A DNA stretch of 64,000 nucleotides from Bradyrhizobium sp. NFR13 (GTDB taxonomy: Bacteria; Pseudomonadota; Alphaproteobacteria; Rhizobiales; Xanthobacteraceae), in contig NZ_FOTP01000002.1 of the NCBI RefSeq assembly GCF_900114605.1, positions 186,001 to 250,000 of the forward strand, written 5' to 3'. The first letter of the stretch is position 1. Each line of letters begins with the position of its first letter. The notes under the pieces were generated by a model, which saw nothing but the letters and a program-made list of their open reading frames with translations, searched no databases and had not been told where the DNA came from. Shown here piece after piece: positions 18,466-28,656 of this stretch. The position numbers and the translations under genes are program-made.

Positions 18466-18843
18466 ATGAGCATTTTCGGAAAGATCATGGGCGCGATTTT
18501 CGGCACCAGCGCCAGTGCAGCAACGCCCGATGCCACGCCCGCTGCTGGCGGCTCGGCCCCGGCTTCAGGTGCTGCGCCGATGGACAGCGTTGACGTTGCC
18601 GCGATCCTCGACAAGGCCGTGGCGGCCAAGGGCGAGAAGCTGGAATGGAAGACCTCGATCGTCGACCTGATGAAGGCGCTCGACATCGACTCCAGCCTGT
18701 CGGCTCGTAAGGATCTCGCCAAGGAGCTCGGTTACACCGGCGACACCAGCGATTCCGCCAGCATGAACATCTGGCTGCACAAGCAGATGATGACCAAGCT
18801 CGCTGCCAATGGTGGCAAGCTGCCGGCCGACATCAAGCACTAA
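18466..18843 (+). CDS. DUF3597 family protein
   Basis: 125 residues. The N-terminus is short and hydrophobic (MSIFGKIMGAIFG), then an Ala/Thr/Pro/Gly linker (about 15-40), then the DUF3597 helical domain (about 42-125): DVAAILDKAVAAKGEKLEW, SIVDLMKALDIDSSLSARK, LAKELGY, ending W-L-H-K-Q-M. The fold is known from structural genomics but the function is not. The ATG at 18466 is preceded by GGGAG at 6 nt. A strong terminator follows at once. Confidence 0.9.
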   Translation: MSIFGKIMGAIFGTSASAATPDATPAAGGSAPASGAAPMDSVDVAAILDKAVAAKGEKLEWKTSIVDLMKALDIDSSLSARKDLAKELGYTGDTSDSASMNIWLHKQMMTKLAANGGKLPADIKH

Positions 18844-18867
18844 ACTTTCCATTCTGGGACGAAGCTG

Positions 18868-18894
18868 AAGGCCTGCGCTCGCGCGGGCCTTTTT
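18868..18894 (+). terminator. Rho-independent terminator after DUF3597
   Basis: 10-bp stem AAGGCCTGCG / CGCGGGCCTT (one G-T pair), tetraloop, then TTTTT; 24 nt after the stop. Confidence 0.85.
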
Positions 18895-18962
18895 GCTGTG
18901 GTATACCAGCGCGCATAAATACAAGACCAGAAAACAAGACAAAACATACGAGGAGAAACGCC

Positions 18963-19754
18963 ATGGACCCCATCAACCGCAGAACGATTCTGACCACCGG
19001 TGCCGTTGCCCTGGCTGGCAGTGCATTGGCGGGCGAGGCCGCACAGGCGCAGGCCGGTCCCAAGGGCATATTCTCGGTCGCGACCGTGACGATCCCCATC
19101 GTCGGCGAGACCGACGTGTTTCCGGTGCGCCGCATCTATTGCATCGGCCGCAACTACGCGGCGCATTCCCGCGAGATGGGATCGGACCCGACGCGCGAGC
19201 CGCCGTTCTTCTTCCAGAAGCCGACCGACGCGATCCAGAACGTCAAGATCGGCGAGGTCGCCGATCACCCGTATCCGTCGCTCACCAAGAACTATCATTA
19301 CGAGGTCGAGCTCGTCGCCGCGCTGAAATCCGGCGGCACCAATATCCCCGTCGATAAGGCGCTCGACCACGTCTATGGCTATGCTGTCGGACTCGACATG
19401 ACACGCCGCGATCTGCAGCGCGCCATGGGCGACGAGAAGAAGCCATGGGAAATCGGCAAGAGTTTTGATCACGCCGCCGTCATCGGCCCGATCCATCCGG
19501 TCGCCAAGACCGGCCACATGACCAAGGGCCCGATCTCGCTCGCGGTGAATGGCACCGTGAAACAGACCTCCGATCTCGACAAGATGATCTGGAGCGTCGC
19601 CGAGCAGATCGCCAAACTCTCCGAAGCCTTCGAGCTGAAGGCCGGCGACATCATCTATTCCGGCACGCCTGAAAATGTCGGCCCGGTGGTGAAAGGCGAC
19701 GTGCTGCTTTGCAAGATCCAGGGCTTGCCGGACATGTCGATCAAGATCGTTTGA
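18963..19754 (+). CDS. Fumarylacetoacetate hydrolase family protein with Tat-like signal
   Basis: 263 residues. Residues 1-31 carry a twin-arginine-like leader (INRRTILTTGAVALAG ... A-Q-A-Q-A). The FAH fold follows: RRIYCIGRNYAAH, FFFQKPTDAI, metal ligands in HYEVELVAAL, GLDMTRRDLQ, KSFDHAAVIGP and IIYSGTPENVGPV. The closest functional types are fumarylpyruvate and acylpyruvate hydrolases. Export of this fold is unusual, since characterised members are cytoplasmic. Monocistronic by position. The reaction on a periplasmic substrate is unknown. Confidence 0.9.
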   Translation: MDPINRRTILTTGAVALAGSALAGEAAQAQAGPKGIFSVATVTIPIVGETDVFPVRRIYCIGRNYAAHSREMGSDPTREPPFFFQKPTDAIQNVKIGEVADHPYPSLTKNYHYEVELVAALKSGGTNIPVDKALDHVYGYAVGLDMTRRDLQRAMGDEKKPWEIGKSFDHAAVIGPIHPVAKTGHMTKGPISLAVNGTVKQTSDLDKMIWSVAEQIAKLSEAFELKAGDIIYSGTPENVGPVVKGDVLLCKIQGLPDMSIKIV

Positions 19755-19839
19755 GCGCGCTTGTTGCCGCGCAGGCGCCATCGCAGATGTGAATGTCAAA
19801 CAGCCACGTCCTCCAGACATGCGTCATCGCCCCCATTAT

Positions 19840-20340
19840 TTGCGGCGCGGGGGCGCCGTCGTGTTTTGCATTCCCACCCTCCTGTGAGAGGGTGTGCGGA
19901 ACGCCGGGTGCCCGTTGCACCCTTGGGCCTGATGCGAATGCGGTCTTCCGCAATTCTTAGATGCATCAGGACTTTCGGACGCGCTGGGCGAAGTGCCCGG
20001 CGTTCCGCCTGCGGTGTTTTTTCGGTTTGCTTGCGCGTTGCCTCGACGAACGTTCCGATCGCGAATTAAAGTCCCAAGGCGATGGGAAGGGAGCCTCAAG
20101 CGAGAAGGCCGGACGCGTTTTGACTTGGTCGTCCGTCACACTGTCCAGGGCTCCTTCCATCTCAAGGCCGGCCGTCTCCTTGCCAGTGGCAGTGCTGGCG
20201 CAGATCCGTCCTGCCCGAAGACAGACGTCACCCATGAACCGCGTAACGCCGCATCTCCGGCGTCCACCGCATCCCACCCCGCGAACGTGACGATCGCGAT
20301 CGCCCCTCTCGGTGGGGCAGGACGGAGGAGAATATAAACC
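19840..20340. repeat. Candidate dispersed composite repeat with nested palindromes
   Basis: Non-coding. It holds CACCCTC/GAGGGTG (19875-19894), then a long-range inverted pair GCGGAACGCCGGG (19896-19908) / CCCGGCGTTCCGC (19996-20008) enclosing CCTGATGC / GCATCAGG and GCGG-TCTT-CCGC. Open frames of about 100 codons on several strands are arginine/proline-rich and not protein-like. From memory, similar blocks recur in many Bradyrhizobium genomes and are often mis-annotated as small hypothetical genes; not verified here. Confidence 0.55.
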
Positions 20341-20403
20341 TTATGGGGATGTTGTCAATGGAGAATAGGAAAAAATGTTTAGGTGCTGTTTGTCGCCCCA
20401 AAC

Positions 20404-20543
20404 TGTCATTCCGGGGCGGCTGCGCACCTTCGCGCAGACGAACCCGGAATCTCAGCATGGGAGTCTCCGATCGCGCCAAACACTCCGGGATTCCGGGTTC
20501 GCCCTTCAGCGGCTGCGCCGCTTCGTGCGTCCCGGAATGACGA
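20404..20543. repeat. 140-bp REP-like palindromic element
   Basis: Outer arms TGTCATTCCGGGGCG (20404-20418) and CGTCCCGGAATGACGA (20528-20543), inner arms AACCCGGAATC (20440-20450) and GATTCCGGGTT (20490-20500). The nested inverted arrangement would fold into one long hairpin. A further half-copy, GGGGAATGACGAG, follows at about 20616. No gene overlaps it. Confidence 0.65.
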
Positions 20544-20662
20544 GTGTGGGTCGGGAGGTCAGGTTCGCGCTCTGCTGCCATCGCCCGCCCTCAGGCAAAC
20601 CAATTGGTTTGCCGGGGAATGACGAGCCCGGACGCCCGGAGTGACGGTGGCGGGATCACCGT

Positions 20663-20935
20663 CTAATTCACCAGATCCGCATAGTCCGGATGCTGGCGCA
20701 GATAATCCACCACGAAAGAACAACCCGCGACAACCTTCAGCCCATCCGCACGGATCAACGCCAGCGCGCCCTTCACCAGCTCCGAGGCGATGCCGCGGCC
20801 GCGCAGGGCAGGCGGCGTTTCGGTATGCGTGATGATGACGCGATCGCCGGCTCGGCGATAATTCGCAAAGGCGACGGATTCGCCGACATCCAGCTCGAAG
20901 CGATTGAGCGCCTTGTTGTCGCGGACGCCAGTCAT
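20663..20935 (-). CDS. Mini-acetyltransferase (GNAT YjdJ-type), second copy
   Basis: 90 residues. A short single-domain GNAT-like fold: NRFELDVGESVAFANYRR, then VIITHTETPPALRGRGIASEL with the acetyl-CoA loop R-G-R-G-I-A, and a C-terminal CSFVVDYLRQHPDY. The substrate is unknown; members lack the N-terminal half of full GNATs. The ATG at 20935 overlaps the stop of the upstream paralogue by 4 nt, so the pair is translationally coupled. Confidence 0.85.
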   Translation of the reverse strand: MTGVRDNKALNRFELDVGESVAFANYRRAGDRVIITHTETPPALRGRGIASELVKGALALIRADGLKVVAGCSFVVDYLRQHPDYADLVN

Positions 20936-21216
20936 GCCGCGTCTTTCAGCAAATCCTGATAGTCGGCATGTTTCGCGATATATGCAGCGATGAAGGGGCA
21001 CTGCGCCACGACCTTCAATCCCTGTGCACGCACGGCATCGAGTGCGCCGCGGGCAAGCTGTGAGCCGATACCCCTGCCGCCCAATTCCTCCGGCACGACG
21101 GTGTGGACGAAGGTGATGGTATCGGACGTCCGGGTATATTCGGTGAAAGCAATATGGCCGTCGACCGCGAGTTCGAAACGGTGAAGCGAAGTATTGTTAT
21201 AAACCGCGTTGCTCAT
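20932..21216 (-). CDS. Mini-acetyltransferase (GNAT YjdJ-type), first copy
   Basis: 94 residues. It has the same layout as its neighbour: LHRFELAVDGHIAFTEY, FVHTVVPEELGGRGIGSQL with the G-R-G-I-G loop, and CPFIAAYIAKHADYQDLL. The two are tandem paralogues. The start is uncertain between ATG 21216 and ATG 21222. A much longer in-frame extension upstream is not protein-like. Substrate unknown. Confidence 0.87.
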   Translation of the reverse strand: MSNAVYNNTSLHRFELAVDGHIAFTEYTRTSDTITFVHTVVPEELGGRGIGSQLARGALDAVRAQGLKVVAQCPFIAAYIAKHADYQDLLKDAA

Positions 21217-21497
21217 TCTCATTCCATTCACAGGTATCCGGGGGAAGGTAGCAGTCATTCCCAAACGGGTGCAATGCAGCCACTGCCTCTTCATCTGCCT
21301 GGGGAAATCGGTGTTTCCGTGGGGCTTCTGCCGTTCTGAGCGCCATGAAAAATGGCTTTGGTGTGGCCTTGCAAAGGCAAAGCGGGTTCCTACGTCAATT
21401 GTAGACATACGCCCCGAAGCGGCCGGACCGGTCGTTTGACAGTTGGAGTGTCATGCTAACGGCCGCTGACGTATGCCTCTTGTTAGAGGAGGTCACG

Positions 21498-21902
21498 ATG
21501 TCAGACTCTCGCTTTCTCGGTACGCATCGCACGTGGGAAGACTGGTTTGGCATGGCGCTTGGCGTCCTGATTGCGCTGTCGCCCTGGTTTCCTACGCAGA
21601 ACGGTTATCAATATACCGGGGGGACCCCCAGCGCCGTGATCATTAACACGGTGGCGGTTGGCGTCCTGGTATTTGGCATTGCCCAGCTTCAGTATGTCGC
21701 GCTGCAACGCTGGGAGGAGGTGGCCGCGATCATTCTCGGCCTGTGGCTGATCGCTTCGCCACTTTTCCTCGGTTATTCCGGCGCCGGCATGCTCAGATTC
21801 ATCCATACCAGCCTCGGCGGCCTCGTGGTGCTGCTGGCAGCACTGCAGTTGTGGCAGGACTGGGATTTGAGCGATGGGGAAATGGCCCGGCACGGGCAGT
21901 GA
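21498..21902 (+). CDS. SPW-repeat membrane protein
   Basis: 134 residues. Two SPW repeats are visible, WEDWFGMALGVLIALSPWF (about 12-30) and RWEEVAAIILGLWLIASPLF (about 72-91), each followed by a second helix, giving four transmembrane segments. Function unknown. The ATG at 21498 was chosen over an upstream one because GAGGAGGT lies 4 nt before it. Downstream is a good hairpin. Confidence 0.92.
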   Translation: MSDSRFLGTHRTWEDWFGMALGVLIALSPWFPTQNGYQYTGGTPSAVIINTVAVGVLVFGIAQLQYVALQRWEEVAAIILGLWLIASPLFLGYSGAGMLRFIHTSLGGLVVLLAALQLWQDWDLSDGEMARHGQ

Positions 21903-21915
21903 CAACAAGCGATCA

Positions 21916-21956
21916 GGCCCGTCGGTCTTGTCGTGAGGCCGGCGGGCCTCGTTTGT
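21916..21956 (+). terminator. Terminator after the SPW protein
   Basis: Stem AGGCCCGTCGG / CCGGCGGGCCT with one G-T pair, followed by CGTTTG. It also lies just past the stop of the convergent HAD gene. Confidence 0.65.
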
Positions 21957-21969
21957 CTGTCGCCGGCCG

Positions 21970-22605
21970 TTAGCCTCTTGGCACAGCCAGTGCCGCGATC
22001 ACTTCATCGACTCGGGAAAACACATAATTCGGAGCGCGCGCTTTCAGGGCCGCTCCGTTGGTATAGCCCCATGTCACCGCGCCGAAATCGATTCCGGCTT
22101 CGCGCGCAGCGTCGATATCCCGGATCTCGTCACCGATGCTGATCGTGTCATCGACAGAGATGCCGGTGAGGTCGAGGATGCGCCGGAACTTCGCCGTCTT
22201 GCCAAACAGGCCGGCGCCGCAGGCGAAATAGGCGACGTGCCGGTCGAGATCGCCGAGCACGTGACGGACATTGGCTTCGCTGTCTGAGCTGACGATCGCA
22301 ATCGTCATGCCGCGCGCCTTCAATTCACAGAACATGCGATCGACGCCGGGAAACAGATTGATACGATCGATCTGCTGCGCCTTGCGCTTGCGCATGTCGC
22401 GCGCGATCAGCGGGATGCGCCATTTGGCGACACCGAGTAGCCGGATCAGTTCGCCGGCACCGACGCTCCGCAGCTCATCGATGCGGTCGCGTTCGATGCG
22501 CTGAAACTTGTGCTTGTCGGCGACGGAATTGACGACGCTGAGGAACCACGAAAAGCTGTCGGACAGCGTGCCGTCCATATCGAAGATGGCGAGCTTATAG
22601 GGCAT
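21970..22605 (-). CDS. HAD-superfamily phosphatase (phosphoglycolate phosphatase-like)
   Basis: 211 residues. All HAD motifs are present: nucleophile motif I FDMDGTLSDS (residues 8-17), motif II IVSSDS, a motif III lysine near GKTAKFRR and motif IV IGDEIRDIDAA. The helical cap after motif I is of the phosphoglycolate phosphatase (C1) type. The substrate cannot be read from the sequence. Convergent with the SPW gene. Confidence 0.9.
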   Translation of the reverse strand: MPYKLAIFDMDGTLSDSFSWFLSVVNSVADKHKFQRIERDRIDELRSVGAGELIRLLGVAKWRIPLIARDMRKRKAQQIDRINLFPGVDRMFCELKARGMTIAIVSSDSEANVRHVLGDLDRHVAYFACGAGLFGKTAKFRRILDLTGISVDDTISIGDEIRDIDAAREAGIDFGAVTWGYTNGAALKARAPNYVFSRVDEVIAALAVPRG

Positions 22606-22827
22606 GGCTGGCGGGCGGGGAGGTGGCCGGGGTTCTGGCTGGATGTCTGGCAGTGGCGGTCACGGGCTGGCTCTCGTCTGAGTCGTGGCCGATATGCGAC
22701 CCATCTGAAGGATGATCCCATCAGACCCGGTTTTCAACCCGCATCCGCGCGGCGAATGGATGCACGAGCTGCACGCAAGCGTGCTAAGCCCGTCATGACC
22801 ATTTCACATCACCCGCAGGAGGCCCTC

Positions 22828-22968
22828 ATGGCAGACGACAGACCGAACCAGAAAGGCCCCAACACCAGGAAGAAGCAGAAGTGCAAGAATTGCGAAGGCA
22901 AGGGCCTGCTGAAGAAGGGCGAGAAAGTGGTGAAGTGCCAGCGGTGCCACGGGACGGGGCTGAGGTGA
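22828..22968 (+). CDS. Tiny DnaJ-zinc-finger-like protein
   Basis: 46 residues. A basic, Lys-rich N-terminus is followed by a single zinc centre made of two DnaJ-type C-x-x-C-x-G-x-G units: CKNCEGKG and CQRCHGTG. DnaJ itself has two such centres; here one stands alone with no J domain. CAGGAGG lies 5 nt upstream of the ATG, which supports translation. Function unknown. Confidence 0.8.
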   Translation: MADDRPNQKGPNTRKKQKCKNCEGKGLLKKGEKVVKCQRCHGTGLR

Positions 22969-23079
22969 TTGGGGTCACTTACGGTGCGATGAGCAGGCGC
23001 AGTATCGAAGCGATTTGAGCTGAGAAGATATGTTAGCAGACTACGCTTTGCTTATCCGTTCTCTGCAGCAAAGGATCAC

Positions 23080-23328
23080 TTATCCTGCTCTGCAAGTTCC
23101 TTCTTCAATCATTTTCTGAAGCTTCTCCCACTCAATCGGAGCGCCTGCGATCTCGCGGTTAAAGCCGATCTCAAAAATGCCGGCGTCCGAAAATCCGACA
23201 TCGAGAATTATCTTTTCGCCATCCAGCAATTTGAATATTGCGAATTCACGGTTGACGTCGGTCGTCTTTCTCCAGCGATAGCTCTTGGCTGCTTCCAGCT
23301 TCCACTTCCCAGGGATTGACGAAGCCAA
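23080..23328 (-). CDS. Possible small protein of unknown function
   Basis: 82 residues from a TTG start; no ATG is available in frame, and the ribosome site is weak. The sequence is protein-like (FAIFKLLDGEKIILDVGFSD, then FEIGFNREI and EWEKLQKMIEEG), with an alternating beta pattern and a C-terminal helix. Local base composition is AT-richer than the flanking genes. It could be the intact 3' part of a longer gene or a decayed acquisition. Confidence 0.45.
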   Translation of the reverse strand: MASSIPGKWKLEAAKSYRWRKTTDVNREFAIFKLLDGEKIILDVGFSDAGIFEIGFNREIAGAPIEWEKLQKMIEEGTCRAG

Positions 23329-23400
23329 TGAACATTAGAGACGGTTCTATCCGTGCTCCCAGACTCAAAATCCGCATCACTGTCTCGCTTCATCAGGCCC

Positions 23401-26388
<2,988 letters not shown>

Positions 26389-26466
26389 TTCCCCAGCGCG
26401 CGAGGCGCGCGCATCCGGGCGCGCACCGCCGGCCGGGCCGGGATCAACGCCGATTGATTGTCATCG

Positions 26467-26481
26467 GAACATAGGAAGAAC
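26467..26481 (-). promoter_or_regulatory. SOS (LexA) box of uvrA
   Basis: GAAC-ATAGGAA-GAAC on the plus strand, equal to GTTC-N7-GTTC on the uvrA strand, the alphaproteobacterial LexA consensus, centred about 86 nt upstream of the uvrA start. Confidence 0.85.
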
Positions 26482-26605
26482 GAGAACGGATTTCCAGTGC
26501 TCCGCGCCAGCCTTCAACGGTTTGTTGGCGAAGGAGTTGCGGACTGGCCCGCAAATGACAAAGGGGGCCGGCCTTGTCGGTATCGCCATGTTCGTGCCGG
26601 ACAAC

Positions 26606-26630
26606 AAAAAGCCCGGCACGAGGCCGGGCT
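26606..26630 (-). terminator. Terminator of the first porin-like gene
   Basis: On the minus strand AGCCCGGC-CTCGT-GCCGGGCT followed by TTTTG: an 8-bp stem with a T-tract, 38 nt after the stop of the gene at 26668. Confidence 0.85.
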
Positions 26631-26667
26631 GAGTTGTTCTGGAGTCGACAGAGAGGATCAACAAGCC

Positions 26668-27432
26668 TCAGTACTTCGCGATAACGGGACCGCCCCACTT
26701 GTAGTTGATGCGCGCGGTGACCACGTCGACGTCCTGGCTGATGCGGGTATTGTCGGTGACAACACCGGCGGCGTTGGTGAAGTCGAGCGTGCGGTTGCCC
26801 ATGAACAGGTGGTCGTATTCGACGGCGAAGGTCCAGTTCGGTGTGAAACCATATTCCAAGCCGACGCCAACCGTGCCGCCCCAGCGCGTCTCCTTGCTGG
26901 AATTGATCACTGCGCCGGTCCCGGTGAAGTAATGCTCATACTTGTCGCTGGTGACAGCGGCGCCGCCCTTCACATAGAGCAGCGTGTTGTTCCAGGCATA
27001 GCCGATCTGGCCGGTGAACAGACCGAAGGCCTCGATCTTCGATCGGTCGCCGATTCTGGTGCCGGTGCCAATCAGTGTGCTCGTCGTCGAACCGTGGAAA
27101 TCTGCCCAGTTACCCTGCGCTTCGAGGCCGAACACCCAGGCGGCGCTCTGCCAGCGATAGCCGATCTGTCCGCCTGCCGTGCCGCCACTGGCATCGTGAC
27201 AGCCTTCTGGCGAGAACACCGGAGCGGCGAGCGTACCGATATTGCTGTCCCAGCACTTGCGGCTTGTTCCCCAGCCACCGTTGCCGCCGATATAGAAGCC
27301 GGTCCAGTCATAGACTGCGGCAATGATCGGAGGAGCCTTTGTATAAGGCCGTGCTGCCAGATCGGCTGCGGAAGCTGACGTGGCCGAGCCGAGAACGGCG
27401 AGGGCGACGGATGCGAGCAGAAGCTTCTTCAT
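26668..27432 (-). CDS. Outer-membrane beta-barrel protein (Omp31/Omp25-like), copy 1
   Basis: 254 residues. A signal peptide (MKKLLLASVALAVLG...ASA) is followed by the family marker ADLAARPYTKAP, YDWTGFYIGGNGGWG, then alternating strands ending in YKWGGPVIAKY with a C-terminal aromatic for BAM insertion. Two cysteines (RKCWDS, EGCHDA) lie in an early loop and may pair. Such barrels are abundant surface proteins of Rhizobiales. Its signal region and upstream sequence nearly match those of copy 2. Confidence 0.93.
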   Translation of the reverse strand: MKKLLLASVALAVLGSATSASAADLAARPYTKAPPIIAAVYDWTGFYIGGNGGWGTSRKCWDSNIGTLAAPVFSPEGCHDASGGTAGGQIGYRWQSAAWVFGLEAQGNWADFHGSTTSTLIGTGTRIGDRSKIEAFGLFTGQIGYAWNNTLLYVKGGAAVTSDKYEHYFTGTGAVINSSKETRWGGTVGVGLEYGFTPNWTFAVEYDHLFMGNRTLDFTNAAGVVTDNTRISQDVDVVTARINYKWGGPVIAKY

Positions 27433-27495
27433 TGCAAGACTCCCCCTTTGAATGTCTCGACCTTAGCGCGCCACAGGCGAGGTGGCTGTAACTCG

Positions 27496-27527
27496 CTTGC
27501 AACATGGAAAAACTAACGTGTTGGTTG
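27496..27527 (-). promoter_or_regulatory. Upstream element shared by porin copies 1 and 2 (copy 1)
   Basis: CTTGCAACA (27496-27504), AACTAACG (27511-27518) and TTGGTTG (27521-27527), about 64 nt before the start codon. The same three blocks at nearly the same distance precede copy 2, so this is probably promoter or operator sequence. Confidence 0.5.
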
Positions 27528-27624
27528 CGCGAAAAGCCACAAACTACAGTCAGGGGTAGCATTTAACCGCGGGCATTCAATGCGTTCGCCCTCATCTCCC
27601 CGGGGATCCTGGCATTCAGCCAAA

Positions 27625-27653
27625 CAAAAAGGCCGGCGTTTTCGCCGGCCTTT
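27625..27653 (-). terminator. Terminator of porin-like copy 2
   Basis: 11-bp stem AAAGGCCGGCG / CGCCGGCCTTT with a TTTT loop, followed on the minus strand by TTTGTTTG; 33 nt past the stop. Confidence 0.88.
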
Positions 27654-27686
27654 CCATTGTCACGAGCCTGAAATCTGGCGCGAAGC

Positions 27687-28412
27687 TCAGTACCTCGCGA
27701 CGACCGGGCCGCCCCAGTTGAAGTGATAGTTGATGCCGCCCTTGACGGTATGGGTGGTCATGCCGAGATCGACGCCGGTCGCTGGAGCGAAGGCGCGCAG
27801 ATAGTTTTCGTTGCCGTAGTCGGCATACATGTATTCGCCCTTGAGCGACCAGCTGGGCGCGAACATGTATTCGACGCCAGCACCGACGGTCCAACCGGAG
27901 TGCACCTTGCTCTCGGAGAAGCCCAGTCCGCCGACATTCAGCGAGATGCGGTTGTCAGCCCAGGCATAGCCGCCCTTGGCGTAGAACAGCGCAGCACCTG
28001 CGGTGACGCCGACGCGGCCAGTCACGCTGCCGAAGGAGCGGATCTTGTCTTCGAAGGTGTAAGGAACAAGGCCAACGAGGCCCGTTTCGCGATACTTGAT
28101 ATCCGAACCGGCGGCGTCAACTTCCAGACCCCAAACCCATATGCTGCCGGGTGTCTGCCAGTTGTAACCGATGGTGCCGCCGCCGAAGCCGCCATTGATA
28201 TCGCCGGACTGCGTTGTGAAGCCGTCAACGCGTATGCGATCAGACCAGCCATAGCCACCCATCACACCGGCATAGAAGCCGGACCAGTTGTAGCCAACCG
28301 GCACTGGCGGAGGTGGCGCCTTGTAGGGGCGTGCGGCCAGATCGGCGGCGGAAGCTGACGTTGCAGCGGTGAGACCGGCGAGGGCGACGGATGCGAGCAG
28401 AAGCTTCTTCAT
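27687..28412 (-). CDS. Outer-membrane beta-barrel protein (Omp31/Omp25-like), copy 2
   Basis: 241 residues. The start MKKLLLASVALAGL was chosen at 28412, with GGGGAG 8 nt upstream; an earlier in-frame ATG only adds the leader. The signal peptide is followed by ADLAARPYKAPPPPVP, YNWSGFYAGVMGGYGW, and a barrel ending FNWGGPVVARY. It is a close tandem paralogue of the flanking copies; similarity with copy 1 at DNA level is highest over the signal peptide and 5' leader. Confidence 0.93.
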   Translation of the reverse strand: MKKLLLASVALAGLTAATSASAADLAARPYKAPPPPVPVGYNWSGFYAGVMGGYGWSDRIRVDGFTTQSGDINGGFGGGTIGYNWQTPGSIWVWGLEVDAAGSDIKYRETGLVGLVPYTFEDKIRSFGSVTGRVGVTAGAALFYAKGGYAWADNRISLNVGGLGFSESKVHSGWTVGAGVEYMFAPSWSLKGEYMYADYGNENYLRAFAPATGVDLGMTTHTVKGGINYHFNWGGPVVARY

Positions 28413-28474
28413 TGCAAGACTCCCCTTTGGATACTGCAACCGTAGCGTGATTCAGGGGAAATAGATGTGCCTCA

Positions 28475-28507
28475 CTTGCAACACCTAAGAAACTAACGCT
28501 TGGGTTG
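28475..28507 (-). promoter_or_regulatory. Upstream element shared by porin copies 1 and 2 (copy 2)
   Basis: CTTGCAACA (28475-28483), AACTAACG (28491-28498), TTGGGTTG (28500-28507), 63 nt before the start codon, matching the element of copy 1. Confidence 0.5.
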
Positions 28508-28595
28508 AGTAGGTGTTTATCTACCCGACCTGTTGTTCGAGCCGTATCGGGGCGAGGGTCAGTCGTTTTCCAAGGGCTTGCTTTCCGCAAAAACG

Positions 28596-28624
28596 AAAAA
28601 GGCCGGCGTTTCCGCCGGCCTTTC
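28596..28624 (-). terminator. Terminator of porin-like copy 3
   Basis: Stem AAAGGCCGGCG / CGCCGGCCTTT with a short loop, followed on the minus strand by TTTCG. It is almost identical to the hairpin of copy 2. Confidence 0.87.
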
Positions 28625-28656
28625 CGTAGTCATGAGCCTGAAATCAGGCGTGAAGC

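Noticed and set aside
19961-20337. Overlapping frames of 102-114 codons on both strands
   Set aside because: Arg/Pro/Ser-rich, mutually overlapping, no ribosome sites; best read as translation of the repeat at 19840-20340.
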